From Streptomyces sp. TLI_105 (lineage in GTDB: Bacteria > Actinomycetota > Actinomycetes > Streptomycetales > Streptomycetaceae): a stretch of 64,000 bases of DNA. Position 1 is the stretch's first letter. Every line of letters starts with the position of its first letter. The position numbers and the translations under genes are program-made. The notes under the pieces were generated by a model. That model ran no database searches. It saw only the letters and a program-made list of their open reading frames with translations, and had not been told where the DNA came from. The DNA lies in NCBI RefSeq assembly GCF_900105415.1, contig NZ_FNSM01000001.1, positions 5,543,501-5,607,500 of the forward strand, written 5' to 3'. Positions 1-7,757 of the stretch are shown here, in pieces.

Positions 1-474
1 CGCTACACCCGCACCGACTGCCCCCGGGCCGCCGCCCGCGCCCTCGCCGACAAGGTCCGCTACGCCGTCGTCACCCTGGGTGCCGAGGGCGCCTACGCCG
101 TCGACGGCGCCACCGGCGAGACCGCCGAGGTCCCCGCCATCCAGGTCTCCGCCCTCGACCCGACCGGCGCGGGGGACGTCTTCGTCGCCGGTTTCGTCAC
201 CGGCACCCTCGCCGACTGGCCGCTCGCCGACCGGCTCGCCTTCGCCGGCCTGACCGCGGCGCTGTCGGTGCAGGAGTTCGGCGGCTCGCTGTCCGCCCCG
301 ACCTGGGGCGAGATCGCCGCCTGGTGGCAGCACGTCCAGGGCCACGCCCGGCAGGACCCCGAGGCGCTGCGCGGCCGCTACGCCTTCCTGGAGCGGCTCC
401 TGCCCGCCCCCGCCCGCGCGTGGCCGCTGCGCAGGGCCGTGCCGACGATCGGGTTCAGGGCGGCCCACTCGTAA
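1..474 (+). CDS. PfkB-family sugar/nucleoside kinase, C-terminal part (5' end outside window)
   Basis: The reading frame is open from the first base and ends at TAA 472-474, so only the last 157 codons are present. The family phosphorylates sugars or nucleosides with ATP in the cytosol. The visible part carries the second PfkB signature, DPTGAGDVFVAGF at about residues 53-65, whose GAGD forms the anion hole and whose Asp is the catalytic base. A helical tail of about 90 residues follows. The substrate cannot be told because the N-terminal lid and sugar-binding half is missing. It is separated from phoH by about 100 bases and is probably not in its operon. Confidence 0.85.
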   Translation, partial: RYTRTDCPRAAARALADKVRYAVVTLGAEGAYAVDGATGETAEVPAIQVSALDPTGAGDVFVAGFVTGTLADWPLADRLAFAGLTAALSVQEFGGSLSAPTWGEIAAWWQHVQGHARQDPEALRGRYAFLERLLPAPARAWPLRRAVPTIGFRAAHS

Positions 475-580
475 ACCGCTACGGGCTTGTCGGCACCTGG
501 TCGTAGGCTTGGTAGCCGAGAGGTCGTCGAGCGGCGAGGACCCCGCAACGGGAGGTATGTGCAGGCCACAGTGCCGGCCC

Positions 581-1627
581 ATGACTCACACACCCACAGC
601 CCACGACGGAGCGCCCCGCGAGGAGGCGCCCGGACAGGCCCGCGCCCACTTCACCGTCCCCGCGAAGCACCCCATGGTGACCCTGCTCGGCTCGGGTGAC
701 GCCCTGCTCCGCGTGATCGAGCGGTCGTTCCCCGAGACCGACATCCATGTGCGGGGCAACCAGGTCAGCGCGGCCGGAGACGCGGCGGAAGTCGCCCTGA
801 TCCAGCGCCTGTTCGACGAGATGATGCTGGTGCTCCGCACCGGTCAGCCGATGACGGAGGACGCAGTGGAACGCTCGATCGCCATGCTCAGGGCGAGCGG
901 GAACGGATCGGCGGAGGGCGGCGAGGAGACCCCCGCCGAGGTGCTCACGCAGAACATCCTCTCCAGCCGGGGGCGCACGATCCGCCCCAAGACGCTCAAC
1001 CAGAAGCGGTACGTCGACGCGATCGACAAGCACACGATCGTCTTCGGCATCGGCCCCGCCGGCACCGGCAAGACCTATCTCGCCATGGCGAAGGCGGTCC
1101 AGGCCCTGCAGTCCAAGCAGGTCAACCGGATCATCCTGACCCGCCCCGCCGTCGAGGCGGGCGAGCGTCTCGGCTTCCTGCCCGGCACGCTCTACGAGAA
1201 GATCGACCCGTACCTGCGGCCGCTCTACGACGCCCTGCACGACATGCTCGACCCGGACTCCATCCCCAAGCTCATGGCGAGCGGGACGATCGAGGTCGCG
1301 CCGCTGGCGTACATGCGCGGACGGACGCTGAACGACGCGTTCATCATCCTCGACGAGGCACAGAACACGAACCCCGAGCAGATGAAGATGTTCCTCACCC
1401 GCCTCGGCTTCGACTCGAAGATCGTCATCACCGGTGACGTCACCCAGGTCGACCTGCCGAACGGGACGAAGAGCGGTCTGCGGCAGGTCCGCGACATCCT
1501 GGACGGCGTCCAGGACGTGCACTTCTCGACGCTCACGTCGCAGGATGTCGTCCGGCACAAGCTCGTCGGCCGTATCGTCGACGCGTACGAGCAGTACGAC
1601 AGCCGCAACGGCCGCAACGGGAAGTAG
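581..1627 (+). CDS. phoH: PhoH-family ATPase
   Basis: A cytosolic P-loop ATPase related to the helicase-like PhoH proteins that are usually linked with ybeY in RNA metabolism. The 348-residue protein has an N-terminal KH-like stretch (about 30-90), Walker A GPAGTGKT at 158-165 and Walker [10 protein letters not shown] in the C-terminal half. I chose ATG 581 ([10 protein letters not shown]) because homology begins there. A strong GGAGG at 551-555 lies 26 bases upstream, nearer an alternative ATG at 557 and a TTG at 509, so the true start is uncertain. It is first gene of phoH-ybeY-CNNM-yjbR, with only 12 bases to ybeY. Confidence 0.93.
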   Translation: MTHTPTAHDGAPREEAPGQARAHFTVPAKHPMVTLLGSGDALLRVIERSFPETDIHVRGNQVSAAGDAAEVALIQRLFDEMMLVLRTGQPMTEDAVERSIAMLRASGNGSAEGGEETPAEVLTQNILSSRGRTIRPKTLNQKRYVDAIDKHTIVFGIGPAGTGKTYLAMAKAVQALQSKQVNRIILTRPAVEAGERLGFLPGTLYEKIDPYLRPLYDALHDMLDPDSIPKLMASGTIEVAPLAYMRGRTLNDAFIILDEAQNTNPEQMKMFLTRLGFDSKIVITGDVTQVDLPNGTKSGLRQVRDILDGVQDVHFSTLTSQDVVRHKLVGRIVDAYEQYDSRNGRNGK

Positions 1628-1639
1628 TACACAAGCACC

Positions 1640-2137
1640 ATGTCGATCGACGTCAACAACGAGTCCGGTACCGAGGTCGACGAGCAGGCGATCCTCGACA
1701 TCGCCCGCTACGCGCTCGCGCGCATGCGCATCCACCCGCTCTCCGAGCTCTCGGTGATCGTCGTGGACGCGGAGGCGATGGAGCAGCTCCACATCCAGTG
1801 GATGGACCTGCCCGGACCGACGGACGTCATGTCCTTCCCGATGGACGAGCTGCGCCCGCCGTCGAAGGACGACGAGGAGCCCCCGCAGGGCCTCCTCGGC
1901 GACATCGTGCTCTGCCCCGAGGTCGCCACCCAGCAGGGCAAGGACGCGCCGACGCAGCACTCCATGGACGAGGAGCTCCAGCTCCTCACCGTCCACGGGG
2001 TGCTGCACCTGCTCGGGTACGACCACGAGGAGCCGGACGAGAAGGCCGAGATGTTCGGCCTCCAGGCGGCGATCGTCGACGGCTGGCGCGCGGAGAAGGG
2101 GCTCACCGGCCCGTCCCCGGCCCCGACCGTCTCCTGA
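1640..2137 (+). CDS. ybeY: Endoribonuclease YbeY (16S rRNA maturation)
   Basis: YbeY is a single-strand-specific zinc endoribonuclease acting in 16S rRNA 3'-end maturation and ribosome quality control. The 165-residue protein carries the zinc motif [11 protein letters not shown], with three histidines in H-x3-H-x5-H spacing, in its C-terminal third, and the conserved [10 protein letters not shown] segment before it. The length is normal for the family. It follows phoH by 12 bases and precedes the CNNM gene by 5, so the three genes are probably co-transcribed. The phoH-ybeY linkage is conserved in many bacteria and supports a joint role in RNA processing. Confidence 0.95.
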   Translation: MSIDVNNESGTEVDEQAILDIARYALARMRIHPLSELSVIVVDAEAMEQLHIQWMDLPGPTDVMSFPMDELRPPSKDDEEPPQGLLGDIVLCPEVATQQGKDAPTQHSMDEELQLLTVHGVLHLLGYDHEEPDEKAEMFGLQAAIVDGWRAEKGLTGPSPAPTVS

Positions 2138-2142
2138 CCCCG

Positions 2143-3438
2143 ATGGACGCTTCGCTGATCTTCGGCGCGGTCGCGCTGGTCGTCGTCGCCTGGCTCGCCG
2201 CCTGCGCCGAGGCCGGTCTCGCCCGCGTCTCCAGCTTCCGCGCCGCCGAGGCCGTCCGGTCCGGGCGGCGCGGGTCGGAGAAGCTCGCCCAGATCGCCGC
2301 CGACCCGACCCGCTATCTCAACGTGGCGCTGCTCGTCCGCGTCGCCTGCGAGATGGCGGCCGGCGTCCTCGTCACGTACGCCTGCCTGGAGGCCTTCCCG
2401 GAGACCTGGGAGGCGCTCCTCGTCGCCATCGTCGTGATGGTCCTCGTCTCGTACGTGGCCGTCGGCGTCTCGCCGCGCACCATCGGCCGCCAGCACCCGC
2501 TGAACACGGCGACCGCCGCCGCGTACGTGCTGCTGCCGCTGGCCCGGATCATGGGCCCGATCCCGCAGCTGCTCATCCTCATCGGCAACGCGCTGACCCC
2601 GGGCAAGGGCTTCCGCAAGGGCCCCTTCGCCTCCGAGGCCGAGCTGCGGGCCATGGTCGACCTCGCCGAGCAGGAGTCGCTGATCGAGGACGAGGAGCGC
2701 CGGATGGTGCACTCGGTCTTCGAGCTGGGCGACACCCTCGTCCGCGAGGTGATGGTGCCCCGGACCGATCTCATCTGCATCGAGCGGTACAAGACGATCC
2801 GTCAGGCCCTCACCCTCGCGCTGCGCTCCGGCTTCTCCCGGATACCGGTCACCGGGGAGAACGAGGACGACATCGTCGGCATCGTCTACCTGAAGGACCT
2901 GGTCCGCCGGACCCACATCAACCGGGACTCCGAGGCCGACCTGGTGTCCACCGCGATGCGGCCCGCCGCCTTCGTGCCCGACACCAAGAACGCCGGCGAC
3001 CTGCTGCGCGAGATGCAGCAGGAGCGCAACCACGTCGCCGTCGTCATCGACGAGTACGGCGGCACGGCCGGCATCGTCACCATCGAGGACATCCTGGAGG
3101 AGATCGTCGGCGAGATCACCGACGAGTACGACCGGGAGCTGCCGCCCGTCGAGGAGCTCGGCGAGGACCGCTATCGGGTCACCGCCCGCCTCGACATCGG
3201 CGACCTCGGCGAGCTGTACGGCTTCGGCCCCGACGAGTACGACGACGAGGACGTGGAGACCGTCGGCGGTCTGCTCGCCAAGGCCCTCGGCCGGGTCCCG
3301 ATCTCGGGCGCCGAGGCGGTCGTGAAGCTGCCGGACGGACGCTCGCTGCGGCTGACGGCCGAGGCCTCCGCCGGCCGCCGGAACAAGATCGTCACCGTGC
3401 TCGTGGAACCGCTGGAACCGGAGGAGAAGCCGGCGTGA
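2143..3438 (+). CDS. CNNM/CorC-HlyC type membrane protein with CBS pair
   Basis: A 431-residue inner-membrane protein of the CNNM/CorC ('hemolysin C') family, whose members are implicated in Mg2+/Co2+ transport; its own substrate is not shown. An N-terminal DUF21 region with about four hydrophobic segments (residues 1-150) is followed by two CBS domains beginning at [15 protein letters not shown] (about 200-330; nucleotide binding in homologues) and a C-terminal CorC/HlyC transporter-associated domain (about 345-425). ATG 2143 lies 5 bases after the ybeY stop. The 3' end overlaps yjbR by 4 bases (GTGA), indicating translational coupling. Confidence 0.92.
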   Translation: MDASLIFGAVALVVVAWLAACAEAGLARVSSFRAAEAVRSGRRGSEKLAQIAADPTRYLNVALLVRVACEMAAGVLVTYACLEAFPETWEALLVAIVVMVLVSYVAVGVSPRTIGRQHPLNTATAAAYVLLPLARIMGPIPQLLILIGNALTPGKGFRKGPFASEAELRAMVDLAEQESLIEDEERRMVHSVFELGDTLVREVMVPRTDLICIERYKTIRQALTLALRSGFSRIPVTGENEDDIVGIVYLKDLVRRTHINRDSEADLVSTAMRPAAFVPDTKNAGDLLREMQQERNHVAVVIDEYGGTAGIVTIEDILEEIVGEITDEYDRELPPVEELGEDRYRVTARLDIGDLGELYGFGPDEYDDEDVETVGGLLAKALGRVPISGAEAVVKLPDGRSLRLTAEASAGRRNKIVTVLVEPLEPEEKPA

Positions 3439-3788
3439 CCCCCGACGAGCTGCGCACCTTCTGCCTGGACTTCAACGACGCGTCGGAGGAGTTCCCGTTC
3501 GGCCCGGACGTCTCCGTCTTCAAGGTCGCCGGGAAGATGTTCGCGCTGTCGTGGCTCGACGGCCGGCCGCTGCGGATCAATCTCAAGTGCGACCCGGACG
3601 AGGCGGTACGGCTCCGCGAGGAGCACCCGGCGATCGCTCCCGGCTACCACATGAACAAGCGGCACTGGAACACCGTGACCGTCGGAGAGCTCCCGGACCG
3701 GATGGTCCGGGAGCTCGTCGAGGACTCGTACGACCTGGTGGTCGCGGGCCTGCCGAAGGCGGTACGGCTCCGCCTCGACCGGCCGTAG
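3435..3788 (+). CDS. MmcQ/YjbR family protein
   Basis: A 117-residue cytosolic protein of the MmcQ/YjbR family, a small CyaY-like alpha/beta fold sometimes annotated as DNA-binding but without a settled function. Family landmarks are FPFGPDVSVFKV near residue 22, the LRINLKCDP strand and the terminal MNKRHWNTV segment. GTG 3435 overlaps the CNNM stop, so it is the last gene of the operon. The final codons and stop form the first unit of a 42-bp tandem array running into the spacer, so the extreme C-terminus (RLRLDRP) is encoded by repeat sequence. Confidence 0.88.
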   Translation: MTPDELRTFCLDFNDASEEFPFGPDVSVFKVAGKMFALSWLDGRPLRINLKCDPDEAVRLREEHPAIAPGYHMNKRHWNTVTVGELPDRMVRELVEDSYDLVVAGLPKAVRLRLDRP

Positions 3789-3901
3789 TCGAGGCCGGGG
3801 TCGTGCGGCTCCGGCCCTGACCGGCCGTAGTCGAGGCCGGGGTCGTGCGGCTCCGGCCCTGACCTGCCGTAGCCGAGGCGGAGGTCGTACGGCTCCGGCC
3901 C
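3776..3901. repeat. 42-bp tandem repeat, three units
   Basis: Units begin at 3776, 3818 and 3860 and share the core GGCCGTAG...GGGGTCGTGCGGCTCCGGCCC. Units 1 and 2 are nearly identical and unit 3 has several substitutions. Unit 1 contains the last codons and stop of yjbR, and a weaker relative can be traced back into the coding sequence from about 3734, so the array looks like amplification of the gene's 3' end. It fills the whole spacer between the convergent yjbR and MFS genes. Confidence 0.9.
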
Positions 3902-3915
3902 TCGCCGGCCGCGGT

Positions 3916-5340
3916 TCAGGACCGGCGTCGCAGGCCGAGGGCGACCAGGGCCGCAGCGCCCAGCACGATCGCCGCGTCCAGGGCGATGACCGTGCGGACA
4001 CCGGCGAAGAGGTCCGTGCCGGTGGTGGCGAGCACCCCGAGCAGCGGGATGCCGACGGTGAGACCGACCTGCTGGGTGGTGGTGACCAGACCGGTCGCGA
4101 GCCCCTGCTCCTCGTCGCGGACGCCGGAGGTGACGGTCACGCCGTACGAGATGATCGCGCCGAGGTGCAGCATCGACGCCAGGGAGACGGCCACGGTCGC
4201 CAGGACCGCGCCGGACTCCCGGCCGATGCCGAGGATCCCGGCGGTGAGCAGGCCCTGACCGGCGAGCGAGACCACCAGGGTGCGGTGGGCCCCGATCCGG
4301 CCGATCACCTTCGGGGTGATCATGCCGGCGAGGACCGAGAAGGCGCCCTGGACGCCGAAGACGATGCCGGAGGCGAAGGCCGAGAGGCCGAGGGTCTCCT
4401 GCAGGTACAGGGTCAGGACGAAGACGATCGTCGACATCATCGAGAAGGTGACCAGGCCGCCCACGTTGCCGAAGGCGACGGTACGGCGGCGCAGCACCGG
4501 CAGCGAGACCAGCGGGGCCGGGTGCCGGGACTCGATCACGCCGAAGGCCACGAGCAGCAGCACGCCCAGGGCGAGGGTGACCGGGACGTCCACGCCGCCG
4601 AAGCCGCGCTCGGCCGCCGTCGTCAGGGCGTAGATCAGGGAGAGCAGACCGCCGGTGACGGTCATCGCGCCGGGCACGTCGAGGCGGGGCCGCTCGGGGG
4701 TGCGGGACTCGGGCAGCAGGCTCGGGGCGAGCGGCAGCACGATCAGCGTGAAGACGGCGAGCAGGGCCATCGTGGAGCGCCAGCCGAGGGTGTCGGTCAT
4801 GACGCCGCCGAGCACCATGCCGATGGTGAAGCCGAGGGACATCAGGGTGCCGGAGATGCCGAGCGCCCTGGCCCGCAGCGGGCCCTCGGGGAAGACGGTG
4901 GTGAGCAGCGCCATGCCCGTCGGCACGATCGCCGCCGCGCCCAGGCCCTGGAGGGCCCGGCCGGCGAGGAAGGCGCCGGGGCTCCAGGCGAGGGTGGCGA
5001 GCAGGGAGGCCGCGCCGAAGAGCACGAGGCCGGAGAGGAAGAGCTTCTTGCGGCCGAAGAGGTCGCCGATCCGGCCGAAGAGCAGCAGGAAGCCGCCGGA
5101 GGGCAGGGCGAAGGCGGTGACCGCCCACTGGAGGGCGGACGGGTCGAAGCGCAGATCGGCGCCGAGGACGGGCAGCGCGACGTTCAGGACGGAGAAGTCG
5201 AGCGCCACCATGAACTGGGCGGCGCACAGGACGAAGAGGACGAGCCGGTCACGGCCGGTGAGGGCCGGGGGAGCGGCCGGGGCGGCCGGGGAGGCGGAGG
5301 GGGAGGTGGGGGACTCGGGCGGGGTGGTCGTCGTTGCCAT
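3916..5340 (-). CDS. MFS transporter, DHA2-like drug exporter
   Basis: A 474-residue proton-driven exporter of the DHA2 (EmrB/QacA-like) branch, located in the cytoplasmic membrane. After a Ser/Pro/Ala-rich N-terminus of about 28 residues comes TM1 with FMVALDFSVLNVALP (DHA2 motif D1-like), then motif A as GRIGDLFGRKKLFL between TM2 and TM3 and motif C-like GFTIGMVLGG in TM5. Hydrophobicity suggests 12-14 segments. It is transcribed divergently from the MmyB-type regulator at 5443, with 102 bases between the starts, so that regulator probably controls it. The exported substrate cannot be inferred. Confidence 0.88.
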   Translation of the reverse strand: MATTTTPPESPTSPSASPAAPAAPPALTGRDRLVLFVLCAAQFMVALDFSVLNVALPVLGADLRFDPSALQWAVTAFALPSGGFLLLFGRIGDLFGRKKLFLSGLVLFGAASLLATLAWSPGAFLAGRALQGLGAAAIVPTGMALLTTVFPEGPLRARALGISGTLMSLGFTIGMVLGGVMTDTLGWRSTMALLAVFTLIVLPLAPSLLPESRTPERPRLDVPGAMTVTGGLLSLIYALTTAAERGFGGVDVPVTLALGVLLLVAFGVIESRHPAPLVSLPVLRRRTVAFGNVGGLVTFSMMSTIVFVLTLYLQETLGLSAFASGIVFGVQGAFSVLAGMITPKVIGRIGAHRTLVVSLAGQGLLTAGILGIGRESGAVLATVAVSLASMLHLGAIISYGVTVTSGVRDEEQGLATGLVTTTQQVGLTVGIPLLGVLATTGTDLFAGVRTVIALDAAIVLGAAALVALGLRRRS

Positions 5341-5442
5341 GCCCCCACCTTCGGCGGACGGGAACAATGCCGGGGAGCGGGTACTTATCCTGTTGGTCGC
5401 ACCACCAGGCATCCACCATGCGTCCAGGGGGAGGAAGCACAC
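5341..5442. promoter_or_regulatory. Divergent promoter region, MFS exporter / MmyB-type regulator
   Basis: This 102-base spacer must hold both promoters. It includes a locally AT-richer stretch around GTACTTATCCTGTTGG (5380-5395) and the regulator's ribosome binding site GGGGGAGGAAG (5427-5437), 5 bases before GTG 5443. I see no convincing palindrome, so an operator is inferred from gene arrangement only. Confidence 0.5.
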
Positions 5443-6330
5443 GTGGCCACCGCTCTCGAGAGTGCCGGCGCGAAGCAGCACCGACTCGGCGAACTGCGCG
5501 AGTTCCTGATGAGCCGTCGGGCCCGGGTCAGCCCGGCCGAGGCGGGACTCCCGGACGGCGGCGCGCGCCGCCGCACCCCGGGCCTGCGCCGTGAGGAGGT
5601 CGCGGTCCTCGCGGGCGTCGGGGTCTCCTGGTACCAGTGGCTGGAGCAGGGCCGGGACATCACGGTCTCCCCGCAGGTCCTCGACTCGGTGGCGCGGGTG
5701 CTGCGGCTGAGCCCGGCCGAGCGGCGCCATCTGTACGTCCTGGCTGCGCTGAACCCGCCGCCGCTGGAGGCGGCCCCGGAGGACCTGGACATGTGCCAGG
5801 GCCTGCGGCGGCTCATCGACGCGTGGATGCCGTTCCCGGCGCACATCATGGACCAGTACTGGAACACCGTGATGTGGAACGACGCGGCGGCGATCGTGCT
5901 CGGCATGCGCAAGGAGATCGTGCAGAACTGCCTGACCGCGTTCTTCACGGACCCGCTGTACCGCTCGCGGTCGAAGCGCTGGGAGGAGCTGGCGCCGAAG
6001 GTCGTCGCGCAGTTCCGCTCGGCGTGCTCCGAGTGCCCGGACGACGAGGGCTTCCGGGCGGTGGTCGAGGAGGCCAAGGAGCTCAGCCCGGAGTTCGCGG
6101 AGCTGTGGGAGCGGCGGGACATCCTGCCTGGCGGCCAGAACCGCAAGGAGATGGAGCACCCGCTGGTCGGCACGCTGGTCGTCGAGGCCACCCAGCTCAG
6201 GGTCCCGGCCCGCCCGGACCTGGTGATCGTGATGCACACCCCGCTCCCGGAGGCGGACACGGCCGAGAAGCTGGAGTGGCTGGTCTCGCCGGAGGGGCGC
6301 CGCGGGGCGATGTACCCGGTCGCGGGCTGA
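5443..6330 (+). CDS. XRE-type regulator with MmyB-like ligand domain
   Basis: A 295-residue transcription factor. The N-terminal helix-turn-helix (about 12-75) contains RRRTPGLRREEVAVLAGVG and WYQWLEQGRDITVSPQVLD, the signature of this actinobacterial group. Residues about 100-275 form an MmyB-like PAS-fold ligand-binding domain. GTG 5443 is supported by a strong Shine-Dalgarno at 5427-5437. It is divergent to a DHA2 exporter, the usual arrangement for a local repressor that senses the exported compound; a very similar regulator/exporter pair lies at 36082-38531. Specific ligand unknown. Confidence 0.9.
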   Translation: MATALESAGAKQHRLGELREFLMSRRARVSPAEAGLPDGGARRRTPGLRREEVAVLAGVGVSWYQWLEQGRDITVSPQVLDSVARVLRLSPAERRHLYVLAALNPPPLEAAPEDLDMCQGLRRLIDAWMPFPAHIMDQYWNTVMWNDAAAIVLGMRKEIVQNCLTAFFTDPLYRSRSKRWEELAPKVVAQFRSACSECPDDEGFRAVVEEAKELSPEFAELWERRDILPGGQNRKEMEHPLVGTLVVEATQLRVPARPDLVIVMHTPLPEADTAEKLEWLVSPEGRRGAMYPVAG

Positions 6331-6339
6331 CCCTCGGAC

Positions 6340-6432
6340 CGGTCGCCTGTCGACCCGGGCCGGTCGCCGGTCGCCGTCGTCGGCCGACCGGGGCCGGTCG
6401 CCGTCGTCCGTCGGCCCGGCCCGGTCGCGGGG
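6340..6432. repeat. Imperfect GC-rich direct repeats
   Basis: The spacer after the regulator repeats variants of GGGCCGGTCGCCGTCGTC with GGCCGACC at uneven spacing, about three degenerate copies. No hairpin with a T-tract is visible, so a terminator role is not clear. It is one of several short arrays placed just after a coding sequence in this window. Confidence 0.55.
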
Positions 6433-6500
6433 TGAGACCCGGGGCGATCACGGGCTGAGACCGGAAGGGGCGCGTGCGGACCTCGACCTATGCTCGGGGC

Positions 6501-6863
6501 ATGACACTCAGCAGCGAGCACGGCGACCTCGGCGCCGAGGACCTCAAGATCATCACCCTTGCGCGGAGCGCCCGCGCCCGTAACGGCGTGCCCGAGGGCG
6601 CGGCCGTGCGCGACGAGACGGGCCGCACCTATGTGGCCGGCACCGTGGAGCTGGAGTCGCTCAAGCTGAGCGCCCTGCGGACCGCGGTCGCCATGGCCGT
6701 GGCCAGCGGCGCCGAGTCCCTGGAGGCGGCGGCCGTGGTGTCGAACGCCGAGGCCGCCTCGGAGGAGGACCGCGCGGCCGTACGCGACCTGGGCGGGCCG
6801 GAGACCCCGGTGCTGCTCGCGGGCCCCGACGGCAAGCTGCGCACGGCGGTCACCGCCGGCTGA
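6501..6863 (+). CDS. Cytidine deaminase-like protein lacking catalytic residues
   Basis: A 120-residue protein whose layout follows a short cytidine deaminase: VAGTVELESLKLSALRTAVAMAVASG aligns with the family's GxNVE...CAExxAxxxAxxxG block. The zinc-ligand/catalytic CAE is SAL here, and the downstream PCxxC is missing (DLGGPETPVLLAG instead). It therefore cannot bind zinc or deaminate in the usual way, though it is a full open frame, probably maintained. Streptomyces commonly keep a small cytidine-deaminase-like gene close to era. ATG 6501 follows the hexamer TATGCT (6489-6494) by exactly 6 nt with no ribosome binding site, pointing to a leaderless mRNA. Confidence 0.75.
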   Translation: MTLSSEHGDLGAEDLKIITLARSARARNGVPEGAAVRDETGRTYVAGTVELESLKLSALRTAVAMAVASGAESLEAAAVVSNAEAASEEDRAAVRDLGGPETPVLLAGPDGKLRTAVTAG

Positions 6864-6887
6864 GCCGAGCGGCGGGAACGGGACGAT

Positions 6888-6914
6888 GAGGGTCCGGCGG
6901 CGCGCCGGGCCCTC
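6888..6914 (+). terminator. Hairpin terminator after the deaminase-like gene
   Basis: A 12-bp stem (6888-6899 with 6903-6914, one G-T pair) around a 3-nt loop, followed by a T-rich tract ending in TTTGTGTGTTTGTG. Confidence 0.75.
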
Positions 6915-6995
6915 ACGTCTTTGTGTGTTTGTGAAGGATCACCGCATCTTCTCTTGCCTTCCCCGGCGGTCTGCGCGTCAATGACAGCGGTTCGT

Positions 6996-7010
6996 CCGAC
7001 GGACCGTCAG
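6996..7010. promoter_or_regulatory. CYGAYG-N3-CRTCAG palindrome upstream of secreted protein gene
   Basis: CCGACG-GAC-CGTCAG, a 6-3-6 inverted repeat with one mismatch, centred 72 bases before ATG 7075. The same arrangement occurs at 7662-7676 and 58680-58694, each upstream of a gene for an exported, cysteine-paired protein. Probably an operator, function inferred. Confidence 0.5.
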
Positions 7011-7074
7011 ATCTCCATCGTTCACGCAGTGCCCGCACCCCTGCGTTCGTCATCGGAAGGGGTTCGAACCCGCC

Positions 7075-7554
7075 ATGAGAAGCAGAAGCACCTTAGGGAC
7101 CGTCGCCGTGCTCACCGGGGCGCTCGCCGCCGCCGGACTCGCCTTCGCCCCGACGGCCGGCGCCGTCTCGCCGGGCTCGGCCACGGCGACGTACGACTGC
7201 GGCAGCTGGGGCGGCGGCGCCGCCACCCTCACGGCCACGCAGAGCGGCACCTCCGCGACCGTCACCATCAGCTCCTCCGTCACCACGCCGATCGCGGTCG
7301 GTACCGACACCATCAGCTCGACCCTGACGCTGGCCAAGGCCGGTGGCGGCACCCGGGTCTTCACCGGGAAGAAGAACCCGGCCCGGGCCGCCGGGCAGTC
7401 CGTCGTCATGGGCCCGCTCAGCGGGACCGTGGCCTCGGGCGACAGCCTCAACTCGTACTTCGCTGGGGTCGCCCTCAAGATGGTGATCTTCGGGGTCACG
7501 GTGAACTGCGACGCGGTGACCTCGCAGTCGCCGGGCCCGTTCGTCTTCAGCTGA
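7075..7554 (+). CDS. Small secreted protein, Ig-like/DUF6801-type domain
   Basis: A 159-residue exported protein with a clear Sec signal peptide (RSR start, hydrophobic core to about residue 31, cleavage near AGA-VS). The mature part is rich in Thr/Ser/Ala/Gly beta-strand sequence and has just two cysteines, in TYDCGSWGGG near its start and VNCDAVTS near its end, likely a disulfide. This layout resembles the N-terminal domain of the next protein (7758), which has the same early/late Cys pair. No enzyme motif is visible. It belongs to the surface module 7075-10108 and has its own upstream palindrome and terminator. Confidence 0.75.
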   Translation: MRSRSTLGTVAVLTGALAAAGLAFAPTAGAVSPGSATATYDCGSWGGGAATLTATQSGTSATVTISSSVTTPIAVGTDTISSTLTLAKAGGGTRVFTGKKNPARAAGQSVVMGPLSGTVASGDSLNSYFAGVALKMVIFGVTVNCDAVTSQSPGPFVFS

Positions 7555-7570
7555 GCCCCGTCTCCACCCG

Positions 7571-7599
7571 GACCGGTGTCGCCCTCGGCGGCACCGGTC
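7571..7599 (+). terminator. Hairpin terminator
   Basis: A 13-bp stem (7571-7583 with 7587-7599, one G-T pair) with a 3-nt loop lies 16 bases after the stop of the 7075 gene. It separates that gene from the next transcription unit. Confidence 0.7.
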
Positions 7600-7651
7600 T
7601 CTGTCGTGACCAGAGGCCGTGACCTGCGGAAACGAGGGAAAACCGCCGATC

Positions 7652-7676
7652 TTGACAGTGTCTGATGGGTCATCAG
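7652..7676 (+). promoter_or_regulatory. TTGACA box plus perfect CTGATG-N3-CATCAG palindrome
   Basis: TTGACA at 7652-7657 resembles a -35 element. CTGATG-GGT-CATCAG at 7662-7676 lies in the expected -35/-10 spacer, an ideal position for a repressor site, and is centred 89 bases before ATG 7758. It is a perfect 6-3-6 inverted repeat like the one at 58680. Confidence 0.55.
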
Positions 7677-7757
7677 TCGGTGGAACTCGATTCCATTGAC
7701 TTCTCTCCGCCCGCAGCCGTCAATGGCGCCCACTCATCCCTCAGGAGGGGGCACACC

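Noticed and set aside
479..2026. Long frame antisense to phoH-ybeY
   Set aside because: It mirrors real genes in the GC-rich third-position-free frame; the translation is a repeat-like Arg/Val/Gly/Asp mix with no domain. The same applies to other long antisense frames such as 12839-14671 and 41442-44231.
7061..7078. GGGGTTCGAACCCGCC resembling a tRNA T-arm
   Set aside because: No acceptor, D or anticodon arms can be drawn from the preceding 70 bases, so it is chance or a small hairpin at the start of the secreted-protein gene.
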